Shown piece after piece: positions 33,985 to 42,293 of a stretch of 64,000 nt of DNA. The position numbers and the translations under genes were made by a program. The notes under the pieces were generated by a model. It was not told where the DNA came from, did no database searches, and was given only the letters and a program-made list of their open reading frames with translations. Every line of letters starts with the position of its first letter. Position 1 is the first letter of the stretch. Origin of the DNA: an uncultured Clostridia bacterium (GTDB lineage Bacteria; Bacillota; Clostridia; Oscillospirales; Ruminococcaceae). The DNA is taken from contig CAMCPM010000011.1 of NCBI GenBank assembly GCA_945876755.1, positions 23,608 to 87,607 of the forward strand, read 5' to 3'.

Positions 33985-34347
33985 TTATTCTCCGTCGCTG
34001 TTTTCCTCGATCTTTTCAAGCATTTTTGCAATTTCTGCGGAATGCTCGATAGAATTGTCTGCAATGAATTTCAGCTCGGGACATTTTTTCAGATGAAGCT
34101 TGTTGGAAATACTGCGCTTCATCATTCCCGACGCGCTTTCAAGACCCTTTACCGCAGTTTTTGCAGCTTCGACTCCGTCAAAGCTGGAGATATATACCTT
34201 ACAGTGGGAATTATCTCCCGACAGCTCGGTCCTTACGACCGAGATAAAGCTGCCGTTTACTCTGGGGTCTTTTATCTCCTCACGGATAAGCGCTGAAATT
34301 TCACGCTTTATATCTTCGGACAACCGTCCGTTTCTGAAATTAGGCAT
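33985..34347 (-). CDS. rbfA: Ribosome-binding factor A
   Basis: RbfA is a 30S maturation factor of KH-like fold acting on the 5' end region of 16S rRNA. The 120-residue protein has the expected length and pattern: LSEDIKREISALIREEIKDPRVNG, then CKVYISSFDG and LHLKKCPELKFIADNSIEH. GAAAGGAG precedes the ATG. It lies directly after infB, the conserved order. Confidence 0.96.
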   Translation of the reverse strand: MPNFRNGRLSEDIKREISALIREEIKDPRVNGSFISVVRTELSGDNSHCKVYISSFDGVEAAKTAVKGLESASGMMKRSISNKLHLKKCPELKFIADNSIEHSAEIAKMLEKIEENSDGE

Positions 34348-34402
34348 ATAAAACTCCTTTCAGAATTTATTGCTGTGCTGTTAATTATATTCGGAACCGT
34401 TC

Positions 34403-37033
34403 TTAATCGGGACGGTACTCCTCCATAAAGTATGCCTCGAAAATGTCTCCCACATGAACGTCGTTGAACTTTTCAAGAGTGATACCGCACTCGTAGCCCT
34501 CGGCAACTTCCTTGACGTCGTCCTTGAAGCGCTTGAGGCTGGACATTTTATCATCTGCAATGATGATACCGTCACGGACAACTCTTATCTCGGCATTTCT
34601 TGTTATCTTGCCGTTCAGAACGTAAGAGCCCGAAACAGTACCGACGTTGGATATCTTGTATACCTGACGAACTTCGACACGTCCCAGATTTACCTCACGG
34701 AACTTAGGCGCAAGCATACCCTTCATAGCGGTGGTTATCTCTTCGATTGCGTCGTAAATGATCCTGTAAAGACGGATATCAACGCCGTCTCTTTCGGCAT
34801 TATCGGCAGCAACGGGGTCGGGACGTACGTTAAATCCGACGATAATTGCATTTGAAGCGCTTGCGAGCATTACGTCGCCCTCGGAAACAGCGCCTACTGC
34901 GCCGTGGATAACTCTTACGCGGACTTCATCATTGGAGAGCTTTTCAAGGGACTGCTTAACTGCTTCAACAGAGCCCTGAACGTCAGCCTTGACGATAATG
35001 GGAAGCTCCTTGATCTCACCCTGTTCGATCTGACTGAACAGGTTGTCGAGAGTAACCTTCTGGTACTGCTTGAACTGCTCCTGTTTAGCTTCGTGCTTAC
35101 GCTGGTCAACAAGCTCTCTTGCAAGGCGTTCGTCCTCAACGGCGTTGAATACATCGCCTGCGGAGGGAACTTCTGCAAGACCTGTTATTTCAACAGGATA
35201 TGAAGGTCCTGCTTCCTTTACTACTTTGCCCTTGTCGTTGGTCATTACGCGGACGCGTCCCACAGCTGTACCTGCAATGATGATATCGCCTGTACGGAGA
35301 GTACCGTTCTGAACCAGCAGCGTTGCGATAGGTCCTCTGCCCTTGTCAAGTCTTGCTTCGATAACAGTACCCTTTGCAAGACGGTTTGGATTAGCTTTAA
35401 GCTCGGCAACTTCGGCAACGAGAAGAACATTTTCAAGCAGTTCTTCGATACCCATGCCCGTCTTTGCGGAAACGGGAACGCAGATAACGTCGCCGCCCCA
35501 TTCTTCGACAACAAGGTCGTATTCGGTAAGCTTCTGCTTGATAGCGTCGGGGTTTGCGCCCTCTTTATCCATCTTGTTGATAGCAACGATAATGGAAACG
35601 CCTGCTGCCTTTGCGTGGTTGATAGCTTCGACTGTCTGGGGCATGATACCGTCGTCGGCAGCAACGACAAGGATAGCGATATCCGTTACGGACGCACCTC
35701 TTGCACGCATTGATGTGAATGCTTCGTGACCGGGAGTATCGAGGAATGTGATCTCCTTGCCGTTGCAGGTAACGCGGTAAGCACCGATATGCTGAGTGAT
35801 ACCGCCTGCTTCGGTGGAGGTAACGTTAGCGTTTCTTATCTTATCAAGGAGAGAAGTTTTACCGTGGTCAACGTGACCCATTACAACAACTACGGGAGCA
35901 CGCTCTTCGCCCTCGCCGTCGTCGTCGGAATCGTCAATAAGACGTTCCTCAATGGTAACGATGACTTCCTTTTCGACCTTTGCACCCAGTTCCTCGGCAA
36001 CGAGTGAAGCTGTATCAAAGTCGATGACCTGATTTATTGTACACATTTCGCCAAGCTGCATAAGCTTTTTGATAACCTCTGTTGCGGCTACCTTCAGTCT
36101 TGATGCAAGTTCGGAAACCACGATCTCATCGGGAATAAGAACTTTAAGCTGCTGCTTTCTCGCACGTTCAAGTTCAAGTCTGCGGAGCTTCTCGGTCTCA
36201 GTCTCACGCTTGTTTGAATACTGCTGGCTCTTTCTCTGCTGGGACTTCTGAGTAAGCTTCTGCTTCTTGGAGAAGTTGTCTTTCTTTCTGTTGCCGCCGC
36301 CGGACGCATTTGCCATGTTGTCGTACTTTTCGTTGTACTTATCCATTTCAACATATGAGCCTCTTGTATCGACGGTGTGTATCTTCTGGTCAACAACGGC
36401 AGAGCTGTCGGCAAATTTTACGTCCAGCTTTTTCTTGTTGGACTGCTCGGCAGGCTTGTTCTGAGGCTTCTGCTCAGGCTTTTTCTTCTTGTCGCTGCTG
36501 AGTACCTGCTGTGCGTTGAAGCGGTCATTTTTGTTCTGCTGCTGATTATTTGCAGGCTTTACAGGATTAACGGGCTTTGCTTCCTGCTTCGGCTCGGATT
36601 TTGTCTCGGACTTGACTTCCTGCTTTGGAGCAGGCTTAGTCTCTGTCTTGGCAGCTTCCTTTTTGGCAGCTTCTTTCTTGGGTGCTTCCTTTTTAGCTTC
36701 TGCCTTTTCAGCCTTTGGCTTTTCTTCCTTAGCCGCAGTTTTAGGCTCGGACTTCTTTGCAGGCTTCTTTTCAGCCTTTGGCTTTTCCTCCTGCTTGGGC
36801 TGCTCGGGCGCAGGCTGATTTCTTGTTGCAAAATATTCGTCGAACGATTTCACCTGATTGTTCTGTGAAAACGCTTCAAGGACGTAGTTCATCTCGTCCT
36901 CGGTAAGCGACGCAGTCGGCTTCTTTGTCACGTCGAGCTTTTCCTTTAAAAAATCGGCAAGCTCCTGACCCGTAACGTTCAGATCCTTGGCAACGTCGTT
37001 TATTTTAAGCTTTGTCTGTTTTGGTGTACTCAT
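34403..37033 (-). CDS. infB: Translation initiation factor IF-2
   Basis: IF-2 is the GTPase that places initiator tRNA on the 30S subunit. The 876-residue protein has an N-terminal IF2-N helix module ([16 protein letters not shown]), a highly charged Lys/Ala/Glu/Pro-rich region (about 70-290), then the G domain with [15 protein letters not shown] near 385, DTPGHEAF and [11 protein letters not shown], followed by the conserved C-terminal domains. ACGGAGGG lies 10 bp before the ATG. Internal starts giving shorter isoforms, as in other bacteria, cannot be excluded. Confidence 0.98.
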   Translation of the reverse strand: MSTPKQTKLKINDVAKDLNVTGQELADFLKEKLDVTKKPTASLTEDEMNYVLEAFSQNNQVKSFDEYFATRNQPAPEQPKQEEKPKAEKKPAKKSEPKTAAKEEKPKAEKAEAKKEAPKKEAAKKEAAKTETKPAPKQEVKSETKSEPKQEAKPVNPVKPANNQQQNKNDRFNAQQVLSSDKKKKPEQKPQNKPAEQSNKKKLDVKFADSSAVVDQKIHTVDTRGSYVEMDKYNEKYDNMANASGGGNRKKDNFSKKQKLTQKSQQRKSQQYSNKRETETEKLRRLELERARKQQLKVLIPDEIVVSELASRLKVAATEVIKKLMQLGEMCTINQVIDFDTASLVAEELGAKVEKEVIVTIEERLIDDSDDDGEGEERAPVVVVMGHVDHGKTSLLDKIRNANVTSTEAGGITQHIGAYRVTCNGKEITFLDTPGHEAFTSMRARGASVTDIAILVVAADDGIMPQTVEAINHAKAAGVSIIVAINKMDKEGANPDAIKQKLTEYDLVVEEWGGDVICVPVSAKTGMGIEELLENVLLVAEVAELKANPNRLAKGTVIEARLDKGRGPIATLLVQNGTLRTGDIIIAGTAVGRVRVMTNDKGKVVKEAGPSYPVEITGLAEVPSAGDVFNAVEDERLARELVDQRKHEAKQEQFKQYQKVTLDNLFSQIEQGEIKELPIIVKADVQGSVEAVKQSLEKLSNDEVRVRVIHGAVGAVSEGDVMLASASNAIIVGFNVRPDPVAADNAERDGVDIRLYRIIYDAIEEITTAMKGMLAPKFREVNLGRVEVRQVYKISNVGTVSGSYVLNGKITRNAEIRVVRDGIIIADDKMSSLKRFKDDVKEVAEGYECGITLEKFNDVHVGDIFEAYFMEEYRPD

Positions 37034-37062
37034 AGGCTGTATACCCTCCGTTTTGATGAGTT

Positions 37063-37386
37063 TTATTTCATGTTACCTGTATCAATTTCTTTTTCGCAAA
37101 GGCTAAGTGCTTTGTCGGCAAAGCCTTTGTCGCATATTGTGATGATCCCCGCTTTTTTCCCAAGCGCATAGTAGATACCGTCAAGCGTAAGCTCTGTTTT
37201 TACGGCGGGAACGTTATGCTTTCCCGAAAAGAAGCGGACTTCTTTTTCGGTTTTAGGCGAAATATCCGATGCGATAATGACCGCACAGGCTTTTCCGTCA
37301 GAAAGAGCGTCCTTCATGGGGTCGAAGCCCATAACAAGCTTTCCGGCTTTGCGGCATATTGTAAGCAGACCGGTCAGATTACTCAT
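37063..37386 (-). CDS. ylxQ: L7Ae/L30e-family RNA-binding protein YlxQ
   Basis: A 107-residue protein of the L7Ae/L30e RNA-binding fold, usually encoded between ylxR and infB and known to bind kink-turn RNAs in homologues. The pattern [22 protein letters not shown] followed by [17 protein letters not shown] is typical. The start is set at ATG 37386, where homologues begin. Two in-frame ATGs upstream (at 37416 and 37398) would lengthen the protein but lie in or at the edge of a hairpin that sits between the Shine-Dalgarno and 37386. Confidence 0.92.
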   Translation of the reverse strand: MSNLTGLLTICRKAGKLVMGFDPMKDALSDGKACAVIIASDISPKTEKEVRFFSGKHNVPAVKTELTLDGIYYALGKKAGIITICDKGFADKALSLCEKEIDTGNMK

Positions 37387-37425
37387 TGTCGTAATCATGC
37401 TCCCGACAGGGAGCATATCCTCCTT
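37384..37425 (-). promoter_or_regulatory. Shine-Dalgarno-hairpin-start unit of ylxQ
   Basis: On the minus strand AAGGAGG (37425-37419) is followed by perfect 8-bp arms ATGCTCCC (37416-37409) and GGGAGCAT (37404-37397) with loop TGTC, then ten bases and the ATG at 37386. Straight spacing is 32 nt; with the hairpin folded out it is 12 nt. Confidence 0.72.
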
Positions 37426-37440
37426 TTCGGCGTTTTGTGC

Positions 37441-37487
37441 GGTTTTGCGTGCAAAATGAGTGACGGCAGTCACTCAAGCGCAAAACC
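37441..37487 (-). promoter_or_regulatory. Nested hairpins between ylxR and ylxQ
   Basis: Outer 9-bp arms GGTTTTGCG and CGCAAAACC (37441-37449 with 37479-37487) enclose a perfect 7-bp hairpin GAGTGAC/GTCACTC (37458-37464 with 37469-37475). An alternative small hairpin TTTTGC/GCAAAA is at 37443-37456. It lies in a gap that is normally only a few bases long in this operon. Confidence 0.6.
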
Positions 37488-37491
37488 CGTA

Positions 37492-37516
37492 CCTTGAAAA
37501 TCATTGATTTTCAAGG
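37492..37516 (-). repeat. Perfect 11-bp hairpin across the ylxR stop codon
   Basis: Arms CCTTGAAAATC and GATTTTCAAGG with loop ATT (37492-37502, 37506-37516, plus strand). The minus-strand stop TGA of ylxR is inside it, so the last residues of YlxR are encoded by the hairpin. The core is the same as that of the hairpin at 10814-10838 between fliM and fliY. Confidence 0.65.
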
Positions 37517-37779
37517 TTCAACTCCTTTTCCATACTGTCGTAAACTTCTTCGGAGATCATGCAGGAGAAGTTCTTTTCAAATTTTCTCGCCTTGCGTGCC
37601 TTGCGGAAGCATTCGGTGCTTCTGCATATATAAGCGCCTCTGCCGGATTTCTTTCCCGTCAGGTCTATCGAAATATCGCCTTCGGGGGACTTTACCGCGC
37701 GGATAAGCTCTTTCTTAGGCTTCATTTCTCCGCAGCCGAGGCACATTCTCATAGGTATTTTCTTTACGCCTGCCATCAT
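37501..37779 (-). CDS. ylxR: YlxR family RNA-binding protein
   Basis: A 92-residue YlxR (DUF448) protein encoded between nusA and ylxQ. The family signature MRMCLGCGEMKPKKELIRAV with the CxGC motif is followed by GRGAYICRSTECFRKARK. Family members bind structured RNA; the Bacillus subtilis protein has been linked to RNase P. Either of two adjacent ATGs (37779, 37776) may be used. The C-terminus runs into a perfect hairpin that also holds the stop codon, so the last four residues may not be ancestral. Confidence 0.93.
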   Translation of the reverse strand: MMAGVKKIPMRMCLGCGEMKPKKELIRAVKSPEGDISIDLTGKKSGRGAYICRSTECFRKARKARKFEKNFSCMISEEVYDSMEKELNLENQ

Positions 37780-37791
37780 ATCACAACCTTA

Positions 37792-38838
37792 TTATTCGAT
37801 GGGATTTTCGGGCTTGATGTCGATCTTATAGCCCGTAAGTCTTGCGGCAAGCTTTGCGTTCTGTCCCTTGTTGCCGATAGCAAGAGAAAGCTGGCTGTTG
37901 GGAACAATTACCGAGCAGGACTTCTGCTCGCCCTCGTCAACTGTCACGCTGATAACTTCGGCAGGAGCAAGAGCGTGTGCAACAAATACCGCAGGGTCTT
38001 CGTCGTAAACGATAATGTCGATCTTTTCGCCGTTAAGCTCGTTTACGATATTCTGGATACGGCTGTGCTTGGGACCGATGCATGAACCTACGGGGTCAAC
38101 GTTCTTATCCTTTGACCAGACTGCAATTTTTGTTCTGGAGCCTGCCTCACGGGAGATAGCCTTGACCTCTACCGTACCGTCGTAAATTTCGGGAATTTCA
38201 AGTTCAAAAAGGCGCTTTACCAAATCCTTGTGAGTACGGGATACCTTTACCATAGGACGTCTGTCCGGGTTGATGATATCAACGATGTAAAGCTTGACGA
38301 TGTCCCCCTCTTTGAGAGTTTCTCCGGGGATCTGTTCGTTCTTGAATAAGTATACCTCGTTTTTGTCGATAGTAAGCGTAGCGTTGCCGCTTTCGGGTTC
38401 GATTCTCTGTACCGTAGCGGAAACCGCTTCATGTATCTTGTCGCTGAACTGGTTGATGTACTTTTCACGCTCAAAGCCTTTAAGCTCAGTTCTGATAGCC
38501 TGCTTTGCGTTCTGTGCGGCAACTCTGCCGAATTTTGCGGTAGAAAGCTTGAACGGAACAACATCTCCGACTCTTGCCTTTTTGGTGCATACCGCAATTG
38601 CCTCGTCGATGTTTATCTCGCTCATGTCGATAGGCTCGCCCTCAACGACTGTTCTCATAAGACAAACCTCAAATTTTTTCTTTTCCGGGTCGATATCAAC
38701 AATATAGTTTTCGCAGTCGGGGTATTCCTTTTTAACTGCTCTTGCGATACCCTGCTGGATCTTCTCGATAAGAAGCTCCATAGGTATACCGTTTTCCTGC
38801 GCCAGCAGTTCAAGCGCTTCAAAAAATTCCTTGTTCAT
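37792..38838 (-). CDS. nusA: Transcription termination/antitermination factor NusA
   Basis: NusA binds RNA polymerase and modulates pausing, termination and antitermination. The 348-residue protein has the N-terminal polymerase-binding domain, an S1 domain (about 130-200), and KH1/KH2 domains with [20 protein letters not shown] and [20 protein letters not shown]. It ends right after KH2 as in other Firmicutes, lacking the acidic repeats of proteobacterial NusA. GGAGG precedes the ATG. It lies between rimP and ylxR. Confidence 0.98.
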   Translation of the reverse strand: MNKEFFEALELLAQENGIPMELLIEKIQQGIARAVKKEYPDCENYIVDIDPEKKKFEVCLMRTVVEGEPIDMSEINIDEAIAVCTKKARVGDVVPFKLSTAKFGRVAAQNAKQAIRTELKGFEREKYINQFSDKIHEAVSATVQRIEPESGNATLTIDKNEVYLFKNEQIPGETLKEGDIVKLYIVDIINPDRRPMVKVSRTHKDLVKRLFELEIPEIYDGTVEVKAISREAGSRTKIAVWSKDKNVDPVGSCIGPKHSRIQNIVNELNGEKIDIIVYDEDPAVFVAHALAPAEVISVTVDEGEQKSCSVIVPNSQLSLAIGNKGQNAKLAARLTGYKIDIKPENPIE

Positions 38839-38909
38839 TTTTATGAATTCCTCCTAAATGCAAAATGCGTTAAGCTGTTTTCTATATAAACTTTAAAACT
38901 TACCGTTCG

Positions 38910-39413
38910 TTATTCGCCGTCATCGGCAAAAAGCTCGTCGGGGTCGTCGTCAAAAAGACGTATAAACGCCGTGTCGGAAATCTGAATTTCCTTGTCGCCC
39001 TCCTCGGTGATCACCGAAACTGTGTCTTTAGTATAGCCCTTTAGAATAGCGATAAACTCCTTCTGACCATCAGTCTCACGGATATAGCGTATTCTCACGG
39101 GACATTCAAGAAACTCCTCAAAATGTTCGGGCTTTTTAAGTTCACGTCCCAGACCGGGTGAGCCGACTTCAAGCATATAGCTTTGCTCAATTGGGTCAGC
39201 CTCGTCAAGAGCCTTTGAAAGCGGACGGGTCATTGCCTCGCAGTCCTCCATATCGAGAGCGCCATCAATTTTGTCGATATAGACTCTCAGATACCAGAGT
39301 GCGCCTTCCTTTTCAAAAGCCACGTCCCAGATTTTAAGACCCAGCGAATCCGCAATGGGTTTGGCGATGTCATAGACCTTTGCAACGGTATTACCGCCTT
39401 TTTTTCCTGCCAT
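38910..39413 (-). CDS. rimP: Ribosome maturation factor RimP
   Basis: RimP assists assembly of the 30S subunit. The 167-residue protein has the N-terminal alpha/beta domain (GLKIWDVAFEKEGALWYLRV, then DGALDMEDCEAMTRPLSKAL) and the segment YMLEVGSPGLGRELKKPEHF, a near-universal RimP motif. GAAAGGA precedes the ATG. It is the first gene of the nusA-infB operon and is preceded by a consensus promoter and a terminator-like hairpin. Confidence 0.96.
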   Translation of the reverse strand: MAGKKGGNTVAKVYDIAKPIADSLGLKIWDVAFEKEGALWYLRVYIDKIDGALDMEDCEAMTRPLSKALDEADPIEQSYMLEVGSPGLGRELKKPEHFEEFLECPVRIRYIRETDGQKEFIAILKGYTKDTVSVITEEGDKEIQISDTAFIRLFDDDPDELFADDGE

Positions 39414-39444
39414 TTGATCATTCCTTTCAGTGCCTTATACAACA

Positions 39445-39472
39445 CAAAAGACCGGAATGTTCCGGTCTTTGT
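39445..39472 (-). promoter_or_regulatory. Terminator-like hairpin in the rimP-nusA leader
   Basis: Perfect 11-bp arms AAAGACCGGAA and TTCCGGTCTTT (39447-39457 and 39460-39470) with a tight loop; on the minus strand the right side is followed by TTTTGTGTTG. It lies about 20-45 nt after the predicted transcription start and before rimP, so it could attenuate the operon. It could also just end read-through from the upstream gene. Confidence 0.65.
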
Positions 39473-39496
39473 GAATCTATTCATAATGCTGTATAT

Positions 39497-39525
39497 ATTA
39501 TACCACTTAATTTCCGAAATTGCAA
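39497..39525 (-). promoter_or_regulatory. Sigma-A promoter of the rimP-nusA-infB operon
   Basis: Minus-strand TTGCAA (39525-39520), 17-bp spacer and perfect TATAAT (39502-39497). The predicted start near 39490 gives a leader of about 75 nt. Confidence 0.8.
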
Positions 39526-39539
39526 GGGGTTTTTGAAAA

Positions 39540-40130
39540 TTATTTTCCAACTATCTTTGTAACGGTTCTGTTTAAATCATTAAAACAACTTTTTACAGCG
39601 CCAAGTTTAATCAATGCAGATAATGATATGCTTTTTTGCAATGGTACTTTGGAATTTAATATTCCTGTACTGATAACGTAAAAATCCCATTGAGAAATAT
39701 CAAGAGGATTAATCGTTTGCATATCTGTATGATTATGTACGCAAAATACATAAACGTCAGATTGCCTTTTACATACATCATCATATAAATTTGTGTTTTT
39801 GTCCCACCCGTATGTAGGACGTATACTGAATATAATTTTAGATAACTCATTTTGATTCCATGATTGTAAATATGCTGATGCTTTTACTTCTACTTTAATA
39901 TTATCAGAAGTAAGAATATCATATTTATCCCATTCAGTTCTGGTCTCGTTAACTGCATTTAATGCTTTTGCTACAAGCCATTCTGCAAAGATACCTCGTT
40001 GCGAATTATTCATTAAATCTGAATACGCCCATTGCCAAAAATCGAGTAAATGAGCATTGTCGACACCTAAAATTATTTCATTCCCATTTTTCTTTAATGG
40101 AATGATTGCCGGATATGTGTAATTATTCAT
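39540..40130 (-). CDS. Putative PD-(D/E)XK nuclease-fold protein
   Basis: A 196-residue protein I cannot name. It contains an arrangement expected of restriction-endonuclease-like folds: Glu50 in QRGIFAEWLVAKAL, Asp71 in WDKYDILT, then EVK at 81-83 in NIKVEVKASAYLQSW (D-x9-E-x-K). The gene is clearly more AT-rich than its neighbours, suggesting acquisition. It starts 5 bp after the dut stop and is probably co-transcribed with dut; no methyltransferase is nearby. ATG 40130 is preferred to GTG 40139, which overlaps dut. Nuclease activity and any defence role are inference. Confidence 0.72.
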   Translation of the reverse strand: MNNYTYPAIIPLKKNGNEIILGVDNAHLLDFWQWAYSDLMNNSQRGIFAEWLVAKALNAVNETRTEWDKYDILTSDNIKVEVKASAYLQSWNQNELSKIIFSIRPTYGWDKNTNLYDDVCKRQSDVYVFCVHNHTDMQTINPLDISQWDFYVISTGILNSKVPLQKSISLSALIKLGAVKSCFNDLNRTVTKIVGK

Positions 40131-40135
40131 ATCTT

Positions 40136-40645
40136 TCACCCCGTACTCCCAAAGCCGCCGGTCCTCTCGCCGTCGGCGTTGTCGTCAACGGTGATGCCGA
40201 AGGGCAGGAAGACCCCCTGTGCAAAGCCTTTTCCCGATTCCAGCAAAAGGGTCTTGCCGTTCCTTCCGTCGTTGGTGACCTTTATCATAATGTGTCCCTC
40301 ATTTGCCGCATTGTAATAATCACTATCAATTATACCTATGGTATTGTCAAGCTGCAAGCGGAACTTAAATCCAAGACCGCTTCGGGGGTAAATGTTAAGC
40401 ACCCAGCCGTCGGCTATTTTCGCCCGTATGCCCGTAGGGATAAGCGCGCCCTGTCCCGGTTCGAGGGCTATATCGTCCGGCAGGAAAAAGTCATATCCCG
40501 CCGACCCCGATGTTGCACGGACAGGCAGGGCAATACTGTCATAAATCTCGCTTATGCGGCTGTCGGAGTCTTCCGGAAAAGCCGTGCTCCAGTCGGTAAA
40601 AAAGCGATTATAGCTTACCTTTTCAAATTTTGCAATACGTTCCAT
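40136..40645 (-). CDS. dut: Deoxyuridine 5'-triphosphate nucleotidohydrolase
   Basis: dUTPase hydrolyses dUTP to dUMP and pyrophosphate, keeping uracil out of DNA. The 169-residue trimeric-type enzyme has the five motifs: SGSAGYDFFL, YPRSGLGFKF, NTIGIIDSDYYNAANEG, GFAQGVFLPF and the C-terminal RTGGFGSTG arm. The ATG at 40645 is chosen because AAAAAGGAG lies just upstream and a consensus promoter precedes it. Longer in-frame starts would reach through the promoter. It appears to be the first gene of a two-gene unit with the putative nuclease. Confidence 0.96.
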   Translation of the reverse strand: MERIAKFEKVSYNRFFTDWSTAFPEDSDSRISEIYDSIALPVRATSGSAGYDFFLPDDIALEPGQGALIPTGIRAKIADGWVLNIYPRSGLGFKFRLQLDNTIGIIDSDYYNAANEGHIMIKVTNDGRNGKTLLLESGKGFAQGVFLPFGITVDDNADGERTGGFGSTG

Positions 40646-40684
40646 AATATCTCCTTTTTTCGGGGTATAATAGCTTTTAAGAAT

Positions 40685-40713
40685 ATTATATTTTATTCTG
40701 CGGTGTTTGTCAA
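40685..40713 (-). promoter_or_regulatory. Consensus promoter of dut
   Basis: Minus-strand TTGACA (40713-40708), 17-bp spacer and TATAAT (40690-40685), both perfect. It is divergent from the aminotransferase promoter in the same 308-bp gap. Confidence 0.88.
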
Positions 40714-40807
40714 TCGGCTTTTTAGTGCAATATTCACACCGCTGTACTTCAAAGGGACAGCGCAATATGTGTAAAGGGGCGATAATTTGCAGGAATTTTT
40801 AAAAATG

Positions 40808-40836
40808 CTTGCAAATTCGGGGAAAATGTATTATTA
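40808..40836 (+). promoter_or_regulatory. Promoter of the aminotransferase gene
   Basis: TTGCAA (40808-40813), 17-bp spacer, TATTAT (40831-40836), overlapping an alternative TATAAT at 40836-40841. The leader of about 110 nt has no recognisable riboswitch. Confidence 0.7.
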
Positions 40837-40953
40837 TATAATTTAGACTGTAATGATAAGTGTACGTCTGCGGAAAACAAGTGTATTTTTACGCGGTACA
40901 TTTTGATGCTATGTAATATAATAAAATGTTCTTTATCGAAAGGAAAGATTGCT

Positions 40954-42234
40954 ATGACTCTTACGGAAATGAGCAGGGAACAGATTTCCGCATTCAAGTC
41001 GGAGTGCGAAAAGGAATACGAAGAATACAAGGCTATGGGCATGAAGCTTGATATGTCCAGAGGAAAGCCCGGCGCAGACCAGCTTGACATTGCTATGCCT
41101 ATGTTTGACGTTTTCACCAACGCTGCAAGCATGATCGCCGACGACGGAACAGACTGCCGCAACTACGGCGCACTGACGGGCATTTCCGATGCGAAAAAGC
41201 TTTTTGGTGAGCTTCTCGGTGTGGGTACAGACGAAATAATCATCGGCGGAAACTCAAGCCTTGCAATGATGTATGATACTGTTTCCCGTGCAGTAACTCA
41301 CGGCGTATATGGCAGCGACAAGCCCTGGGGCAAGTGCGAAAAGGTAAAGTTCCTTTGTCCTGCTCCCGGCTATGACCGCCACTTTGCCATCTGCGAGACT
41401 TTCGGAATTGAAATGATAACCGTACCTATGCATTCTGACGGTCCCGATATGGATATGATAGAAAAGCTTGTATCCGAGGACGAAGCCATCAAGGGTATCT
41501 GGTGCGTTCCCCTTTACTCAAATCCCGATGGTATCGCTTATTCGGATGAGGTAGTAAGGCGATTTGCAAGGCTTTCCCCCAAGGCTAAGGACTTCCGTAT
41601 TTTCTGGGATAACGCTTACTGTGTTCATCACCTTACAGATACTCCCGACCACATTCTCAACATTCTCGACGAGTGCAAAAAGGCAGGCAATGAGGACATG
41701 GTCTTCATCTTTGCTTCGACTTCAAAGATATCTTTCCCGGGTGCAGGTGTTGCAATTATGGCAGGCTCGGTAAACAATATGAAGCATACTGCAAAGATAA
41801 TGGGAATCCAGTGCATAAGCTATGACAAGATAAACCAGCTCCGTCATGTGAAGTATTTCAAGGATGTTGACGGAATAATGGCTCACATGGCAAAGCACAG
41901 AGCGATCATTGCTCCAAAATTCAAGATGGTTCTCGATATGCTTGACAGCAGCATCGGCGGACTCGGAATACTTGAATGGAACAAGCCTAACGGTGGTTAT
42001 TTCGTATCGGTAAATACTCTTGACGGCTGTGCAAAGAGAACTGTTCAGCTTTGCAAGGAGGCAGGCGTTGTTCTTACGGGAGCAGGTGCTACTTTCCCTT
42101 ACGGAAAGGACCCCAACGACAGAAATATTCGCATTGCTCCCACATATCCTCCGCTGAACGAGCTTGAAGCGGCAATGAAAATTTTCTGCGTAAGCGTAAA
42201 GCTTGCTGCTGCCGAAAAGCTTCTTGAAGCATAA
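40954..42234 (+). CDS. PLP-dependent aminotransferase (aspartate type, fold I)
   Basis: A 426-residue class I/II-like aminotransferase that transfers amino groups using pyridoxal phosphate. It begins MTLTEMSREQ and shows MSRGKPGADQLD, the cofactor-contacting segment YGALTGISDAKKLFGELLG, FWDNAYCVHHLTD and the Schiff-base Lys in IFASTSKISFPGAG near residue 258. The sequence fits the family often annotated as aspartate or MocR-unlinked aminotransferases (PF12897 type); substrate is uncertain. The start at 40954 follows AAAGGAAAG; the longer in-frame start at 40903 lies in the untranslated leader. Confidence 0.9.
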   Translation: MTLTEMSREQISAFKSECEKEYEEYKAMGMKLDMSRGKPGADQLDIAMPMFDVFTNAASMIADDGTDCRNYGALTGISDAKKLFGELLGVGTDEIIIGGNSSLAMMYDTVSRAVTHGVYGSDKPWGKCEKVKFLCPAPGYDRHFAICETFGIEMITVPMHSDGPDMDMIEKLVSEDEAIKGIWCVPLYSNPDGIAYSDEVVRRFARLSPKAKDFRIFWDNAYCVHHLTDTPDHILNILDECKKAGNEDMVFIFASTSKISFPGAGVAIMAGSVNNMKHTAKIMGIQCISYDKINQLRHVKYFKDVDGIMAHMAKHRAIIAPKFKMVLDMLDSSIGGLGILEWNKPNGGYFVSVNTLDGCAKRTVQLCKEAGVVLTGAGATFPYGKDPNDRNIRIAPTYPPLNELEAAMKIFCVSVKLAAAEKLLEA

Positions 42235-42255
42235 AAAATCAAATATATAAAAATT

Positions 42256-42284
42256 ACCGGACAGTCTGAACTGTCCGGTTTTTC
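42256..42284 (+). terminator. Terminator of the aminotransferase gene
   Basis: Perfect 10-bp arms ACCGGACAGT (42256-42265) and ACTGTCCGGT (42270-42279), CTGA loop, then a T-tract to 42284. It also separates it from convergent pyk. Confidence 0.93.
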
Positions 42285-42293
42285 TTTTGATAT

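Noticed and set aside
39287..39550. 87-codon minus-strand frame spanning the rimP leader and start
   Set aside because: It overlaps rimP out of frame, covers the promoter and has no ribosome binding site.
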